Shown: positions 33,566 to 46,138 of the stretch, piece by piece
How positions within the stretch are numbered: the stretch's first letter is position 1
Layout of the letters: each line of letters begins with the position of its first letter
Origin: Isoetes taiwanensis
Taxonomy: Eukaryota > Streptophyta > Lycopodiopsida > Isoetales > Isoetaceae
Direction: 5' to 3'
DNA length: 64,000 nt
NCBI GenBank assembly: GCA_021234155.1
Contig: JAJEKV010000008.1
Span: forward strand, 7,340,445 to 7,404,444
Translations under genes and position numbers: made by a program
Notes under the pieces: model-generated
What the model saw: the letters and a program-made list of their open reading frames with translations, nothing else
What the model was told of the DNA's origin: nothing
The model's database searches: none

Positions 33566-34195
33566 CTAATACTCATTATAGTGAATAGCACCAACTTTCC
33601 ATACAATATATGCAGTCCCCAGCATGATGCTGATGATCAGCACAAATGATAAGACTATAAACAACTGTCCCCCGGTTACTCTGAACTCAAATTTCTCTTC
33701 CCCTGTTAAGTCTCGTTTCTTATCATCAAAAATATTAGATGGAACCCAGGTTGCCCAAATTTGGTGGTCTTTCCTCCCTGCTCAGCCTGCCTCAATGCCT
33801 CCAACACACTTTTTCTTGCTGCTGAAATGCTATTTTTTTCTATAGACGATGAAGAAGGAGGGGGCACGGAATTTTTCAACCTCTCAGTTGAATTTACATT
33901 AATTATTCCTGAACTGCTGCTGGGAGGTTTGGGTGTTCTAGTAAATGGTGAATCAGCTACCGAAGACAAAGTAACACTCTGAACTGAAGATGATTGGTTA
34001 GAAAATCCTGGAGGGCCTGCTTTCAATGCAGTTTCATTGGCTTTTCTCTGAGCAATTTTGGACGATATTTTTCCACCAACAAATGGATTTGATGCTGGAA
34101 TCTGTTCTTGCCTATTAGCTTCCCCTTCTTTGTCTTCACTTCTTTCTCCATCTGCTCTAGCCCTCACCCACAATGTTCTTTTCCCTTTGCTCTGC
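33566..34195 (-). pseudogene. Unassigned membrane protein, last exon(s)
   Basis: A minus-strand open stretch starts after an acceptor-like TACTGCAG at 34195 and reads SKGKRTLWVRARADGERSED, then ASNPFVGGKISSKIAQRKAN and SAARKSVLEALRQAEQGG. Near 33755 the coding frame shifts and continues as ATWVPSNIFDDKKRDLTGEE, a hydrophobic GQLFIVLSFVLIISIMLGTA segment, and WKVGAIHYNEY before TAG. The polar serine-rich part, single C-terminal membrane span and short tail suggest an organelle membrane protein, but I do not recognise the family. No intron fits at the shift, so it is probably broken. It lies inside the Mutator-like element. Confidence 0.55.
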
Positions 34196-34640
34196 AGTAT
34201 TAGTCTTATTCCCACCTATAGCCCGAAGTCTGATATGAGGCGCAGTGATCTCTTGGCACTCATTACTTGCATCCCACATGGAAGGCATTTCAGATACCAG
34301 ATACAAAATAAATTGATGAATCATAATTTGTTGAACCATGTCCTGGATTACTCCTCCATCTCCAAATTAACAATACCTACCTTTATGATGGTGATAGTTT
34401 TATTGGTCTAGCCACATCAATTCAGCTGGAGAAAAACCTCGTGCAGACAGAATCGTGATTGCATGTCCTGCTTGAATGACACCTATAGAAACTTGATATA
34501 TAAAAAGAGGGACTTCTTTGAGTCTTCATTTCTGGAAGGGAATGCTTAACTTGGATGACTGTACAGCCAAATAAATAAAGCATGTATTAGTCTTATTCCC
34601 ACCTGTAGCCTGAAGTTTGATATGAAGTGCAGTGATCCCC
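34195..34640. repeat. Local duplication of an ~70-bp segment
   Basis: GTATTAGTCTTATTCCCACC with the following TGATATGA-GCAGTGATC block occurs at 34197-34262 and 34578-34640. It lies between the two gene fragments inside the Mutator-like element and may mark how they were joined. Confidence 0.7.
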
Positions 34641-34689
34641 CCTAATTGGATCTCTTGCAATAACTTAAAAAACATTTCTGCCACTGTCC

Positions 34690-35051
34690 TGCTGAGCATA
34701 TCCTGCAATTATTATACTCCATGAAACTGCGTCACGAGAATACAAACGATCAAAAACTTGCTGGGCACATGGTAAGCTACCACACTTATGATACATATCT
34801 ACGAGGCTGCTTCCCACAAATATATTTAAATCACAGTGATTTGTGAGGACATATGCATGGACTTGCTTGCCATGTTCCAAGGCTGAAATAGAAGAACATC
34901 CACTAAGAATACTGAAGAACGTCAACTTGTTCGGCCTTAAACCTTTCTGTTGCATCTTTTTAAATAGTGTAATGGCCTCTTTGCCATTTCCATGTTGGGC
35001 ATATCCTGCAATCATAGCATTCCATGACACAACATCTTGCTTCACTAACAT
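34690..35051 (-). pseudogene. PPR protein fragment
   Basis: The open minus-strand stretch reads QDVVSWNAMIAGYAQHGNGK, FKKMQQKGLRPNKLTFFSIL, SSISALEHGKQVHAYVLT, SLVDMYHKCGSLPCAQQVFD and DAVSWSIIIAGYAQQDSG. This is one full P-L-S triplet plus part of the next from an organelle RNA-editing type PPR protein. No start, E or DYW domain is present. It is open over its length but truncated at both sides within the Mutator-like element. Confidence 0.9.
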
Positions 35052-35383
35052 TCTGCACAGTGCTTGTCAGAAACAAGAGCCGGGCCACAAAATAAATTAA
35101 AAGAATCATAAACCTCGCAAACACTACCTTGCAGAAACTACGCCCCATTTTCGTTGTGCTATGATCCAGCTATTTTCAAATTGCCATACTAAAAGATCCG
35201 ACAACCAGGAAAAGATCCAGAGGCATTTTGCGCCAGTTCATCCATGCTTAAAATGTTACCATTGGTTTTAACCATTGATCTTGAAATGCATAAAGATCTC
35301 TGTCTTTTGCTATGCATCCATTACATTTCCCGTCAGAGCATATTGTACAATGATCAGGCAAAGAGCAAGAATCATTTATGAAA

Positions 35384-35623
35384 TCAAATCTCGTCCAGTT
35401 CCCCCTGATTCAAAGAATATGCATGAAGATTACCTGTGTCTGCATCAATCTGTAATAATGCTCTGCCGGAAGAAGAACTGACAGATCCCAGAGACAAACT
35501 TTTTGACGGATTCATGCTGCAAACATCAAGAAACATGACAAGCTCTGCCTCTGCCCGAGCAAACATGAGAAGCTCTGCCTCTGCCCGAGCTTCTTTCATG
35601 CAGGGATTAGGCGGACTATTCAT
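35384..35623 (-). other. Possible captured first exon
   Basis: A minus-strand frame contains a doubled ARAEAELLMF/ARAEAELVMF unit and then KSLSLGSVSSSSGRALLQID, ending before a donor-like CAG-GTAATC. It could be a transit-peptide exon of a captured gene. I cannot join it in frame to the exon at 34195. Confidence 0.3.
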
Positions 35624-35689
35624 AACCGCCTGTGGAAGATAGAAAGCTTCAAGAAAAGAAATAGAGATCTATATTTTTTTACCTTGTTG

Positions 35690-35830
35690 CTGTGCGGCCT
35701 CTTCAGACCCTTCAGAGCCGCTTGCTTCAGAACCCCTTTAGAACCCCTTCAGAGCTAGCTTCAGAGCCGCTTCAGACCCCGTTCTGGATCCCTTCAGAGC
35801 CGCTTGCTTCAGAGCTAGCTTTTCAGAGCT
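35690..35830. repeat. TTCAGAGCCGCTT degenerate repeat
   Basis: CTTCAGAGCCGCTTGCTTCA and GAACCCCTT-type units recur about six times in a short low-complexity array inside the Mutator-like element. Confidence 0.8.
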
Positions 35831-36312
35831 CTAATTTTAAATATCTGCTATGCAAAAACGCAAACATTAGATCATCCAACATGCAAAACTCCAAAACCGA
35901 TTTACTTACCCCAGTCTTCAGTGCACAGATTCAAGAATCAACACTTCGCATCAAGAGCTTACAAAATGGAAACTGGGTCGCTGCTAGACCCGGAAGATTA
36001 TTCTTGTGCTGACATCTGTCATCCCTCAATATCCCGGAATGGAAGTTGGGGTAGGCATTCCGCTGTTCCGGTGATGAACAGGTCGATTCAATCCATGATT
36101 CAACAGCAGCAGCAGGTAAACTTCTTGCTCCCAGTTTCCATTTTGTAGGGGAAAGGCAGCCCCTTCTGCCATTCCCCTATACAGAAAACGAATTTGAAAA
36201 GCTCCAAATAGAAATTCATGTACGAAAGTGAAAGGGGCAATCTAATTTTGCCGTCGATCATAAATTCTTTGCATTTACTAGGAGTGGATCTCCGCTCAAG
36301 AAATTTTAATCG

Positions 36313-36420
36313 AAATGGAAACCTCCCCAATTTTCCCACATGGAAACCTCCCCAAGCTTCCATGGAAAGTTGGGGAGGTTTCCATATAGGAAAATTGGGG
36401 AGGTTTCCATTTTTGGGGAG
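36313..36420. repeat. GGAAACCTCCCC minisatellite, right arm
   Basis: Two direct units are followed by two inverted units, ending GGTTTCCATTTTTGGGGAG. The array is the inverted counterpart of the left arm and forms the inner part of the terminal inverted repeat. Confidence 0.85.
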
Positions 36421-36897
36421 TCTAACCAAATTCGGGCGCAGATAATTTGAGCGGGTCGCTCCCCTTTATATGTTGCTCACGTTTTGCCTTTTCAATGATA
36501 AAGGCTCGTTTCTAAATATACCCTTAGATAATCCATAAACTCTTCCTTTATTTGGTCGTCCCCTTTTAAAAAGGTGCTCCCTTATCTTAGTTGAAGTCAA
36601 TAACATATTAATAGTTGAGCCGTTTTACTCCATAAATAGTCATGCCCCTTTTTTTTGTTATCTCCACGACCCATCTTTGGGTTGCATCCTTAACCCCAAT
36701 AAAGTCAATGGTCCTTTATTGTTCAATAATTCATAACTATGCCCATGTCTCATGATAATATTCCTTGCCCATATACCACTAGGCAACAATTAGAGGTGTT
36801 TGCACAACTTTGCCATACTTTTGCCATATTTTTGCCACGCCCCCATAACCCTGGCGCCGTGGACCACTCCCCCGTGCTATGATACCGTATCAGATCT

Positions 36898-38856
36898 ACC
36901 CTTGGGTAAGACTTTTGTCTCAAGTTATTTTGTTTTTGGCTTTTCATCTTTAAACTGACCCCTGTGTCAAAACTGTCTTAAGGTCTCTGCAGCGTCAACA
37001 ATGTAGCTCTGAAGTATTTTTGAAGAGCATTTATTTCTCATAGAGGTTGCAGCATGCAGGTACGCCCTATTTGCTTGCATGGCTAAGAAGCCCTATCAAT
37101 GAAGACTTCCAAAATCATACAAGATATTGTAGGTCCATGCACATGCTTAAAGTTAGAGATAAGGTACCCCTGCATGCCTTCTGATCTCCAATTACAATAT
37201 AGTGTTGCAATGTGGGACAGGAACAAACAAAGCTACTTATATTAGTATCTCATGTGTGTGCGCAACTGTGAAAGCTTTGTACGATAGGATGTATATTGCT
37301 ATATTATTAGCTGGGCAATCTTTAAAATTTAGTAGTTTTAGATAGATGACACTGAGAATGATGAAAGTGAAAGCTTTGAAGGAAAGAAAATAAAGTTTGA
37401 ATAACCCCACTGGAAGCAGCCTTATCTCCAATTTCAATATATTCCTATTACAGATGTGAAAGATGGAAGTAAAGGACTTTACTACCATGCTTACTAGCTG
37501 TAACCATATGTAATTGCATTAGATTTTTTTAATTCTTGGATAGAACTTCCAGTTGGACTGTAATCTGTTCTGGATACTTGCTGCAGGTTCCTTGAAACTA
37601 ATTTTGCATGGGACATGTTTGAAGTTGCACAAGCAAAAGAAAAATGCATTCTCATGGATTGATGTTAATCTCATCCTTTTTAAACAAGGCAAGGAGACTT
37701 CCCTAGAAAATGAGTTATAAAGTTGAAGATTGCTCTCGACAACATTCTTGAAGGTTGTTATGGTGGTTGCTGAACTTGCATAATAAATTGCATTTTGCCA
37801 ACATGAATCATCGAGATGCCTTTGTTACATGGGACTTGCTAATCATCTATTTCATATAGGAACACGAAAGTTCTTATGGCAAGGGCCTGCTTTTATTGCA
37901 TAATTAATAACTACAAATGTTGCATGCAATCCATGGCATAAAGTTTGTTTGCAATGCAGTAGCAACAAACTGCCTTGCTGAGCTAAATTCCTGCATTGAT
38001 ACAGGACATTGTTGCAACATATAAATTCTGCAACATGTAAACTGGAATTGGAAGCATAAGTGACTATGCATTTGGGAGCATAAGTGACTATGCATTATGT
38101 AATGTAGCTTTGTGAACATGGCACTTGATGCCCATACTTGGACGATGATGTTTCAGAATCAATGCACGTTATTCTTATATGCTGAGGTACATGTCGAATC
38201 TACGTTCAGGCTATGCAGAGCACACGTTTTCTAATCCAGAATGCATATTTTTTAATATCTTCTAGACATGCCTCTTTTAAGACCGTCCATCTTCAAGCTC
38301 CTTTTAGGCCCTATCTTCAATTTTGTCAACGTCTAAGGACGTTTATCAATTCACTCAAATTAAATATTTAAATGTTATGTTACGACCTTACACCTTTGAT
38401 AAACAATTTAGCTTGGCATGAATATAACTTAATTACATGATAATGCCATGTCATCTAAATCTAAAAGACCACCCTTCAATGCAATGCTAATAAACATGTG
38501 TATCATATGTTCATTTCTTTGTTCTTTTTCAAATGTTTTCATGCGATAATTTAGAATCTCGAAACTTGAGTTTGATCTGAATGCTCATGTCTATCCAACA
38601 TCACTGGCCACCCATTTACTTGGTTATATACATTTGGTGCCATAATCTATTCATCACATAGTTTAATGTAGGCAAAATTGAAGAACGCATCCTTACATGA
38701 CTTTTTATTGGAAAGGGATGTGTTTCTTTGTCTTAAGGTTGCACTACCCCGTGTCCATGCATAGTCTGTATTATGTAATTAGTATTTGTCTAGACCTAAG
38801 ATATCCAGAAAATTTGCATTTCTCAAGAGTTGTAGTTATGAACATTGTCAATGCAA
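36898..38856. other. Intergenic, nothing recognised
   Basis: AT-rich DNA. A 22-base duplicate containing GCATAAGTGACTATGCAT occurs at about 38053-38095. No gene was recognised. Confidence 0.4.
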
Positions 38857-39009
38857 CGCTCCAAATTTTTTTTTTTTTTTTGAGGGATAAAAAAGATTTT
38901 ATTTACTTAGAGAGAATGATACAAAGCCACATGGCAGAGGTGCACCCATCCACGAATATGAGATGGGGGTAGCTACGTAGCTCCAGCTTGTACTATTCTC
39001 TTTCCCGAC

Positions 39010-42000
39010 CTAGACCAGATTAAAATAGGTGCCCCATATTTCTTCCTTTACCTCTTCTTCACGTTTAAAAACTAGCCTAAATTTTTTAAGTCTTTCAAGT
39101 ACCAGGTGAAGTAGCTGAGTTGATGATATGAATACCTCCTGATTCTCAGCGAAGACTCGGGCATTCCTCCTTTTCCATATTGACCCGGATCGTCCGGGCC
39201 CGGCTATGTGAAAAGAAATCTTCTTCTTGGGACACCATTCGGAGGGAGAATTCCTAGCGGCAATTCTTTGGTTCCTAAGGGGTATTGAACCTATCCGGAC
39301 TCGGGCCCATACTTCTTTGCAAAGATCCCACATTCCACCGGACAATGTTCTATAGATTCTTCTTCCTCTTCACACATAGGGGCAAAGTGGGCTCACGTTA
39401 TTGTCCCATTTGGAGACTAGATGATTGACCCTTGGGACCCTGTGGATCACTTGCCAAAGAAAGGCGTTGATTCGTGGAGGGAGGAATTTCAGCCAAGCGT
39501 TTCTCCAGATATTTTTAAGGATGTCCTCCGTGATCACTAGCTCCCACTTGGGGAGATTGGAAGAAATCCCTTAGTCTTCAAACTACTGTAGCATGACTTC
39601 ACAAACTTGTTAGGCTGTATCGAAGGATGTACGACCCATGGACTTTGATCTCCTCTATTTATTGTGTTTGGGAGTACGGAAGCCACACATTCCCAAATTA
39701 TCTTGTCGCCTCCTTTAAACCAAAACAGGGCTTGAAATGCTTCCTAACCCGGCGGGTGCTCTCCCATATACCACTCGAGCACAAGAGTGTATACCACGCT
39801 TTTTCCATCTCTTCACAATCCTCGGCCCCGCCACTATACCTAATGGGCCTTGTTTATTGTGCAATTCCAATTGGTACCCACCATGGAGGGAGGTCCCCGC
39901 TTTAAATTTCTTTGATATCAAGCGTGAATAGTTTCTTTATGGCATTCCAAGCGAAATAAGACCCTTCCGAAGGAAGGGGAGGCTTCTTTACATGGCTTGA
40001 GATCAAAGAAGAGAGACCATGGAAGGCGACACCTTGACGTGAAGGCTTACTATGCTTACAAGAATACAATAGAGCTTGGTTGATGAGGTGCAAACACTGG
40101 AGACTTCACCCTTTCTGAAGAATCATCCATATGAATTTGGCTATTAATGCTTTGCTCGTAAGACTATGTCAAACATACCAATTCCCCTTCGTTTTTGTCC
40201 CTCTTGCACTTCCACCAAGCAATTTTGATCGTTGCACCTTCTTCATTACCTCCCTGCACGAAGTTTTGAATCAGCCCTTCTAACTCCTCGCACCTTCTCC
40301 CTCGGAGCAAGTAGAATTGATGATATGTATACATAAGTATTACTTAGCACATGTTTTGCCACGGTAATCCTCCCGCAAGGGATAACTTTGCTACCTTCCA
40401 CCAATTTAGGTGTTTATGTAGGCCTAGTAGCATTTCATCCCATATTATTGCACTAGTGATGTTAATGCCCATTGGGATTCCTAACAAGCCGGAGTGTTCA
40501 CCCTCGGGGATAATTTTCCATGGTAAGCTTTCCAAACATATGGGATGCCTGTTCTCCAAAGGCCACCGTGACTGAAAGCATTTTTTCCAATTTATGAGGC
40601 AACCTGAAGCTATTGAGAAGGTGGGCGGTGGTTGTCTGCACATGACATATTGTTTTCCTCTGCCTCGATAAAAACGAAATGAGTCGATCGCATCTTTGGT
40701 TCTGATTTGTTGAGAACCGCCCCACATTTCTAGTCCCGAATGAGACCGTCTGCGCGGATGCTTGCAGGAATAAGCGCGGAGAGAGCTTCACGCTATATTG
40801 AAGAGGAAGGGAGCAAGGGGACAACCTTGCACGATGCCCCTCTTAATCTCAAATATAGGAGATGATTCACCTTGAAATAAGATCGAGGCTCGAGCTGATC
40901 TCAATAGTTTCATTACCCCTTCAGTAAAAATATCCCCACAAACCCGGCTTTTGAGCATCATTTTATCAGAAAACTCCATCTAATCTTTGTCATATGCCTT
41001 GGTGAAATCTAGCTTTAGATAGGCTACTTTTTGTCCTGTTTTTCCGCCCAAGGCAACCCTTCAAAAAGCTGCTGCCACATTGCTCAGAATACTCCTACCC
41101 GGTAAGAAGCCAGATTGGGCCTGTGAGATACCTTCCGCTAAAATTGGTTTGATCTTCTCTGCCATAGCCTTGGCTATGATTTTGTAAAATGCAGATAGGA
41201 GTGTGATAGGCCTCCAATCATTAATTGTGCTTGGCTCCTTGCACTTAGGTACCAAGGCAATGCAGCCTGTATTCAATCTTGGGTTTAAATTTTCAGCTTG
41301 CAAGAAGTCTGTGTATGCAGAAAAGATATCATTTTTAATCCATTCCCAATTGCATTGGTAGAATTCGATGGGAATTCCATCCATACCCGGACATTTGTTC
41401 TTAGCCAATAAGAGGGTGGCTTTTTCAAGATCCTCCATAGAGAGAGAGCGACTCAGAATATCTTTTTGGCTAGAGCTCATTATAGGTGAAACTTTTGAGA
41501 TCACTAACTCTTCGTATGTATCTTGGAATGGTAGGTTATGTTCCCCAAAAAAACCTTGGAAATGATTATATAAGTACCTTTTTAGATCCCCTGGGGATTT
41601 GAGGGTCAAGCCGTAAGCCTAGTGCAATGGTTGATAGAGTAGGCGACCTCTTCTTTTCTTTTCATTTGACTTAAAGAAGAACTTGGTGCATTTATCACCT
41701 TCATTTAGCCAAGTCAATCTGCTTTTGCATCTGTTCTCCATTATCTTGACTTCCTCTAGTGCCTTTATCTGTTCTATTATTCCCTTCTCCTCTATCCCAT
41801 CATTGGGCCCAATGCTCTAAGTGAGTGGAGCTGATTGTAAAGGCTATCCAACTCTCCCCTCTCCCTTTGCACTTTAGCTCTACCCCAACTTTTGGCATAA
41901 TTTTTTATATTACCCAGGGCCGTTATCATGGTTTCCATCCCTGAGCCCGTTCTGAAAGTGGATTGCCATATGCTTTTACTGAGGCCTCCACAAATTTCGG

Positions 42001-42779
42001 ATCTTTCGGATATCTAGTGTTGAGTTTGAATCTTTGTTTTAGAGGTTTTAATCGGCAAAACGGGTAGATATGACACGTGGATTGTGATCCGAGATAGCAT
42101 TTTGTAGAAGGTTGGATCTATGCATTTGGAAGGATGGTAAGTGCCTCATCGTTGATGTAGCATCTATCATGTCTTGCATAAGTCCTACCCATGCCTATCC
42201 ATCCGTTACACCATGTATAGCCCTTATCTCCGTCTACTTCCATGAAGCCTATATCTTCTAACAGTTTGCACCACTGTACTTTCTCAAACCCATGCACAAT
42301 TGCAGATGATACCCCTTGTCTATCCTCAAGCTGCCTCCACCATATTGAAATCTCCTACCATTAGCCAAGCTACCTTGTTCGAAACCTTTTAATTTGTGCC
42401 TAAGAGTGGCCCATAGGGCTCCTCGCCTCTGGGGTTGTTATGAGCGTAGACATTCACCAAGCCCCATACTTTACCTTCATGTTGCCATAAGATTAGAGAC
42501 CATCTCCCAAATCTGTCTACCTGTGACTCACATACTTTTACTTCTTTTTTCCACGCGATGAGGGTCCCCTGCACTAGAAGTTTCCTTTCTTTGCAAACAA
42601 TACCCGCGTATTCATTGCCTATTACTTTGAACAGCTCCTGTATTTCTTCCTTTTTACATTTATGTTCTTGTAAGCATATCACATCGGGTTGATCCCCTTT
42701 ATGGCGCTTTGCTAACCTACTCTTCTTGTATTGAGGATTTTACTCCCCTAATATTCCAACTGAGAATTTTATGATTCAT
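39010..42779 (-). pseudogene. LINE ORF2 (endonuclease and reverse transcriptase)
   Basis: It starts MNHKILSWNIRGVK, the usual beginning of the apurinic-type endonuclease. Next come QPDVICLQEHK (catalytic Glu), VNVYAHN and MVGDFNMV. RT motifs follow: DWRPITLLSAFYKIIAKAMA, QSGFLPGRS, YLKLDFTKAYDK and GIVQGCPLAPFLFNIA. The expected YADD box is degraded to SCADN near 40637. The frame at 40344-40727 continues with GCLINWKK and GIPMGINIT. The end near 39010-39345 contains WKRRNARVFAENQE, a zf-RVT-region motif. Multiple frameshifts are visible. Confidence 0.88.
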
Positions 42780-42999
42780 AAAGAGATGTTCCGGACCCTT
42801 TTTCCTTTTCATGCTATCAACCCTTCTTCTTCTAGACTTGTGCTTGTTACCTTTTTTTTTTTTTCTGTTAGAGTAGGGGGATTTCTTCATCCACCATGTC
42901 CTCCTCTTAGTTAGATCCGCCCACTTATTTTATTTTTGTTTGGGGAATGACTCTCTCTATTTCATCCAATTCCCCATATACCACTATATCTCTCCCAAT

Positions 43000-44655
43000 C
43001 CCTCCTTAAAGCCCAAAAGCGGTCCCTTCTCTGTGTTTGTTGTTTCGGAATGTACCGAGAGAAAGGATTTTTTGCTCCTAGAACAATGTGAGTACTCGGA
43101 GATGCGGGGGAGAGGTTTTGACCGGAGTGCTCGGCTCCCTCCGGCGATGTTCCTAGTCCTCCCTTTTTGTTTGGAACCTACCACTTCCCATGGTGATAAA
43201 TGCGCTTTTGGTAGACTTATGAGATTCTTGGGCTGTATTGTCGACACATTAGCTAGCTTTCCCACGATGTTGGGCAGTGATTCTCACCTCCACGGCTAGG
43301 GGCGCATGGGGTGATACTTACTTGAGTGATGGGGTGGCAAACGGGTGCACCATTGGATGTGGGAGGATCGTTAAGGCCCGGTCGGAGCTTGTTGTTGAGG
43401 AGTCCCGGCTTTTCTAGACGACTTGGGGGTTCTCTTCTAGTCCTTCAATCTTTATGTCAGGAAACATTACAGTATATTTCCCATCTATTGGTCAATTTCG
43501 GGGGAACTTGAAAGAGCATTTGCCACTCTTAACTACCACCCCTTTAGGTATGCCCGGCGTTGCGGTATTGCTACACAAATCTTTGGTCTTTTTGCGATGG
43601 AATGTGAGATATATGCTCCCTCTTTGTGTTAGCAATGACCTTTAAGAATTCAGGTACCAACATATGGAGGTAAGTGTTCGATCTCTAACCAACGGAATTT
43701 TGATGGTAGAGATTTGATGGGGAGAGAAGCCGGTGAGTAATATTGATATAAAATGTACTCTCCCATGAATGAGTCTATGCTTGGCGGGACACCATCTTAT
43801 CTACCACTACTTGGGCTATCAAAAGAATGAGAAAGAAGTTACTTCCCGGTGCCTTTAGCGATTCGTGTTGAGGTAGGCCTAATTTCTTCAGGTGTGCTGA
43901 GAGCCAGTATTCCAGTTTTCGGAGGTCCAGAAAGCCTCCTGTAAAGAAGCCTATGACTGACCGTGTCACCAAATTCTCAACAAATTTTACGTGCATGTCG
44001 TGATCTATTTCTGCAACTGGGAAGTTGGACTCCTCGTCAACTTCCATACTTCCATCTTCTTAGGACCTTTGTTGGCCTTTATTTAGTTTGCTCAAATCTT
44101 GAGCAAATCCTGCTTCCACTATTTTTAGAGCTGCGTCAACTCTCAAACTTCTGACTGTTTCTGTTGGTAACTTGTTCTTTATCCATTCTGAAAATCTCGG
44201 TTTGTTCACTCTTGCTACAGTGTCATTATTCTTCCACGCATCCCTTGTATTATTTCTTGTACTACCTACACCTCTGACATTCTCTTGATTGTACTCTCTA
44301 TCCCCTGAGTTAATCTGTGGGCCTTTATTTTGTATCCCTACACCGCTTGACTGGTTCTCAGATGTAACTATCTTTGGGCCCTTATTTTTCATCCCTATTC
44401 CGTTTTGCTTATCGATAACACATGGTGCAGCCTTAGTACCAAGAGAGTTATGTGCTGGTGATGCTATATGTGCTCCTGTACTTTGGTTATAGGGGAGCCC
44501 TTGTGCTAACGAAGCTGCATCATTCCGTTTCCTTTCCTCCATTGCTACTATAGATGCTGCAAACTTGTGTCTGAGTTCTGCTAGTTTATCACTTGCTGGT
44601 CTTTCCTTTCCATTGCCTTCTATCTCTAAGTCTTCCATTAATGCATCCGCCATAG
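43000..44655 (-). pseudogene. LINE ORF1 (nucleic-acid-binding protein)
   Basis: The likely start is MADALMEDLEIEGNGKERPA. The frame then reads KPRFSEWIKNKLP and, after an in-frame stop at 44060, HVKFVENLVTRSVIGFFTGG and GSNFFLILLIAQVVVDKMVS. The last part matches the DUF4283-type domain of plant LINE ORF1. An upstream stretch (44750-45305) is open in the same frame up to one TGA but has no ATG and is GC-rich, so it is probably 5' untranslated. A later frame, with KAHLSPWEVVGSKQKG, is the probable C-terminus. The protein is broken. Confidence 0.75.
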
Positions 44656-45317
44656 TAGGCTCTCGAGGGAAATTTTTTGTGTGGGAGTATCCTCCCCCCC
44701 CCTCCTTGCTCTGCTTTGCTTTTCGGTTTTTGGATTGCCAGGTGTGCATTCACACATGCATTTGGGGCCTTTCTTTAAGGCCTATCTCTATCCCTGAATT
44801 ATTGGATTTAGCCCTCTCTAAGAGGGCATGATCTGTGGCAGAGGCTTCGAATAATGTGGCTGAATTTAAAATTGAAGAGTGGAGATCATAATTTACCTCG
44901 TGAGTAGCTAAAGCCCCAAGAGTTGCAGAAGGATTATTGGATGCTTGAGGAAATACTGGCAGAACCCTAGGATCCTCAGACAAGAGGGAAGATTGGTGAC
45001 TGGCCTCAGAGGCCTTGCCACTTGCTAATTTGCTCCTTATAGATGCCGATTGGGGCTCAGAGCCCCCGTTCTTGAAGATTGGCTGGACATCACTGTCTTC
45101 CCCTAACCACGAACTGCTCCCTACCAGGGTGATTTCCCTACATAACTTCGGTTTGCCCGAGAAAGGGGGCCTAAGGGGTCCTGGTCCCCGTTGAAGACAC
45201 ACTTTGGGTGAACCAGGGCTTGGATCCGTGGGCGCCAAACCGGACCCTCCCGTCGGCCCATCCGCTGCCTGGCCATTATTGTTTACGTGTAAAATTTTTA
45301 AGAAGCGCTCCAAATTT

Positions 45318-46138
45318 GAATACAAATTCAACATAGTCTTTCCTATGTATTCTTGCCAACTCAGAATGTATATTTGCATAGGAATTTGCACTAACTTGCA
45401 TAACCCATTTTACATATCAGGCAAGTGTGGTTGTAGGACAAAGTGCAAATCTGGTATTGACATGTGCTTCATTCAAATGAGAAGTCTAGAAAGGCAAAAG
45501 TAGAGGACAACACTCATTACATACAAGTTCTATGATCAATATGTATAGCAGTAGTTTCAGACTTCATCCTATAGTCACTCTATGCCTTCAAATGTCCATC
45601 TTCCACAATGTTGTATGATCATTTCAATCATATGGGAAGAATGCATTATAACAATGTGGCAAGAGTCTTTGAGGTGAGAAAATCGTACCAAATTCTTCAT
45701 ATTGCTTCTACAAGTATTTAATTGTTGATCAATCAATGTCTGGCATTTTCTCAATCTTTTAAAGTGGATAGACAGAATAGAGTAGAATAGATTTTTTACA
45801 GAGAAATAGCACACAATCTACATGTTCACATGGACCTGCCAGACATTAAACATTACTTGCATGAACAATCACTAAGAAGAGCTAGATACTACTCTAAGAT
45901 GGCCGAGACAGTTAAAAAAGTGCAATACAACATATTCACTATCTATGGCAATGACTTTCTAAAAATCTGTAAAGTGACAGTTCAAAATTAGCAGTTAAAA
46001 TGACCTATTTCTTTTAATTCCACATGGATGGATGGGTTTCAAACTGGTAATTTACATCCTACAAGTACAATATCTTCCTTGCAACTACATCTACAACTAC
46101 ATTACAACTACATCGTCCCTTACAATAATCGTACTTAT
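45318..46138. other. Intergenic, nothing recognised
   Basis: AT-rich flank of the LINE with no recognised gene. Confidence 0.4.

Larger units (their letters stand above)
32375..36453. mobile_element. Mutator-like element carrying gene fragments (Pack-MULE type)
   Basis: A 10-bp duplication GGTCGCTCCC flanks it (32365-32374 and 36454-36463). Its ends are imperfect inverted repeats sharing CGCCCGA, TTTGG and CTCC blocks, continuing into inverted arrays of GGAAACCTCCCCAACTTTCC. The interior holds PPR and membrane-protein fragments and no transposase. Duplication size and captured exons fit a Pack-MULE; the satellite-like ends also recall foldback elements. Removing it restores the LTR sequence CCTGTTACAGGTCGCTCCCC. 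Confidence 0.75.
31773..36892. mobile_element. Solo LTR, split by a nested element
   Basis: The outer parts (31773-32374 and 36464-36892, about 1.03 kb together) begin TGATACGATTCAATG and end CCGTATCA. They share the GCTTAACCACCCAACCGGGT and GCCGTGGACCACTCCCCCGT blocks with the LTRs at 19852 and 23384. A 5-bp duplication GATCT flanks the whole (31768-31772 and 36893-36897). No primer-binding site or interior follows either end, so this is a solo LTR of a related but longer family. Confidence 0.85.
38869..45305 (-). mobile_element. Full-length L1-type LINE, inactive
   Basis: About 6.4 kb on the minus strand, flanked by the 12-bp duplication CGCTCCAAATTT (38857-38868 and 45306-45317). It ends in a poly(A), seen as a T run at 38869-38881. 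In order it holds a 5' region, an ORF1 with a DUF4283-like domain, and an ORF2 with endonuclease, reverse transcriptase and a C-terminal zf-RVT-like region. Stops and frameshifts in both ORFs make it inactive. The intact duplication indicates that it did not decay by large end deletions. Confidence 0.92.
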
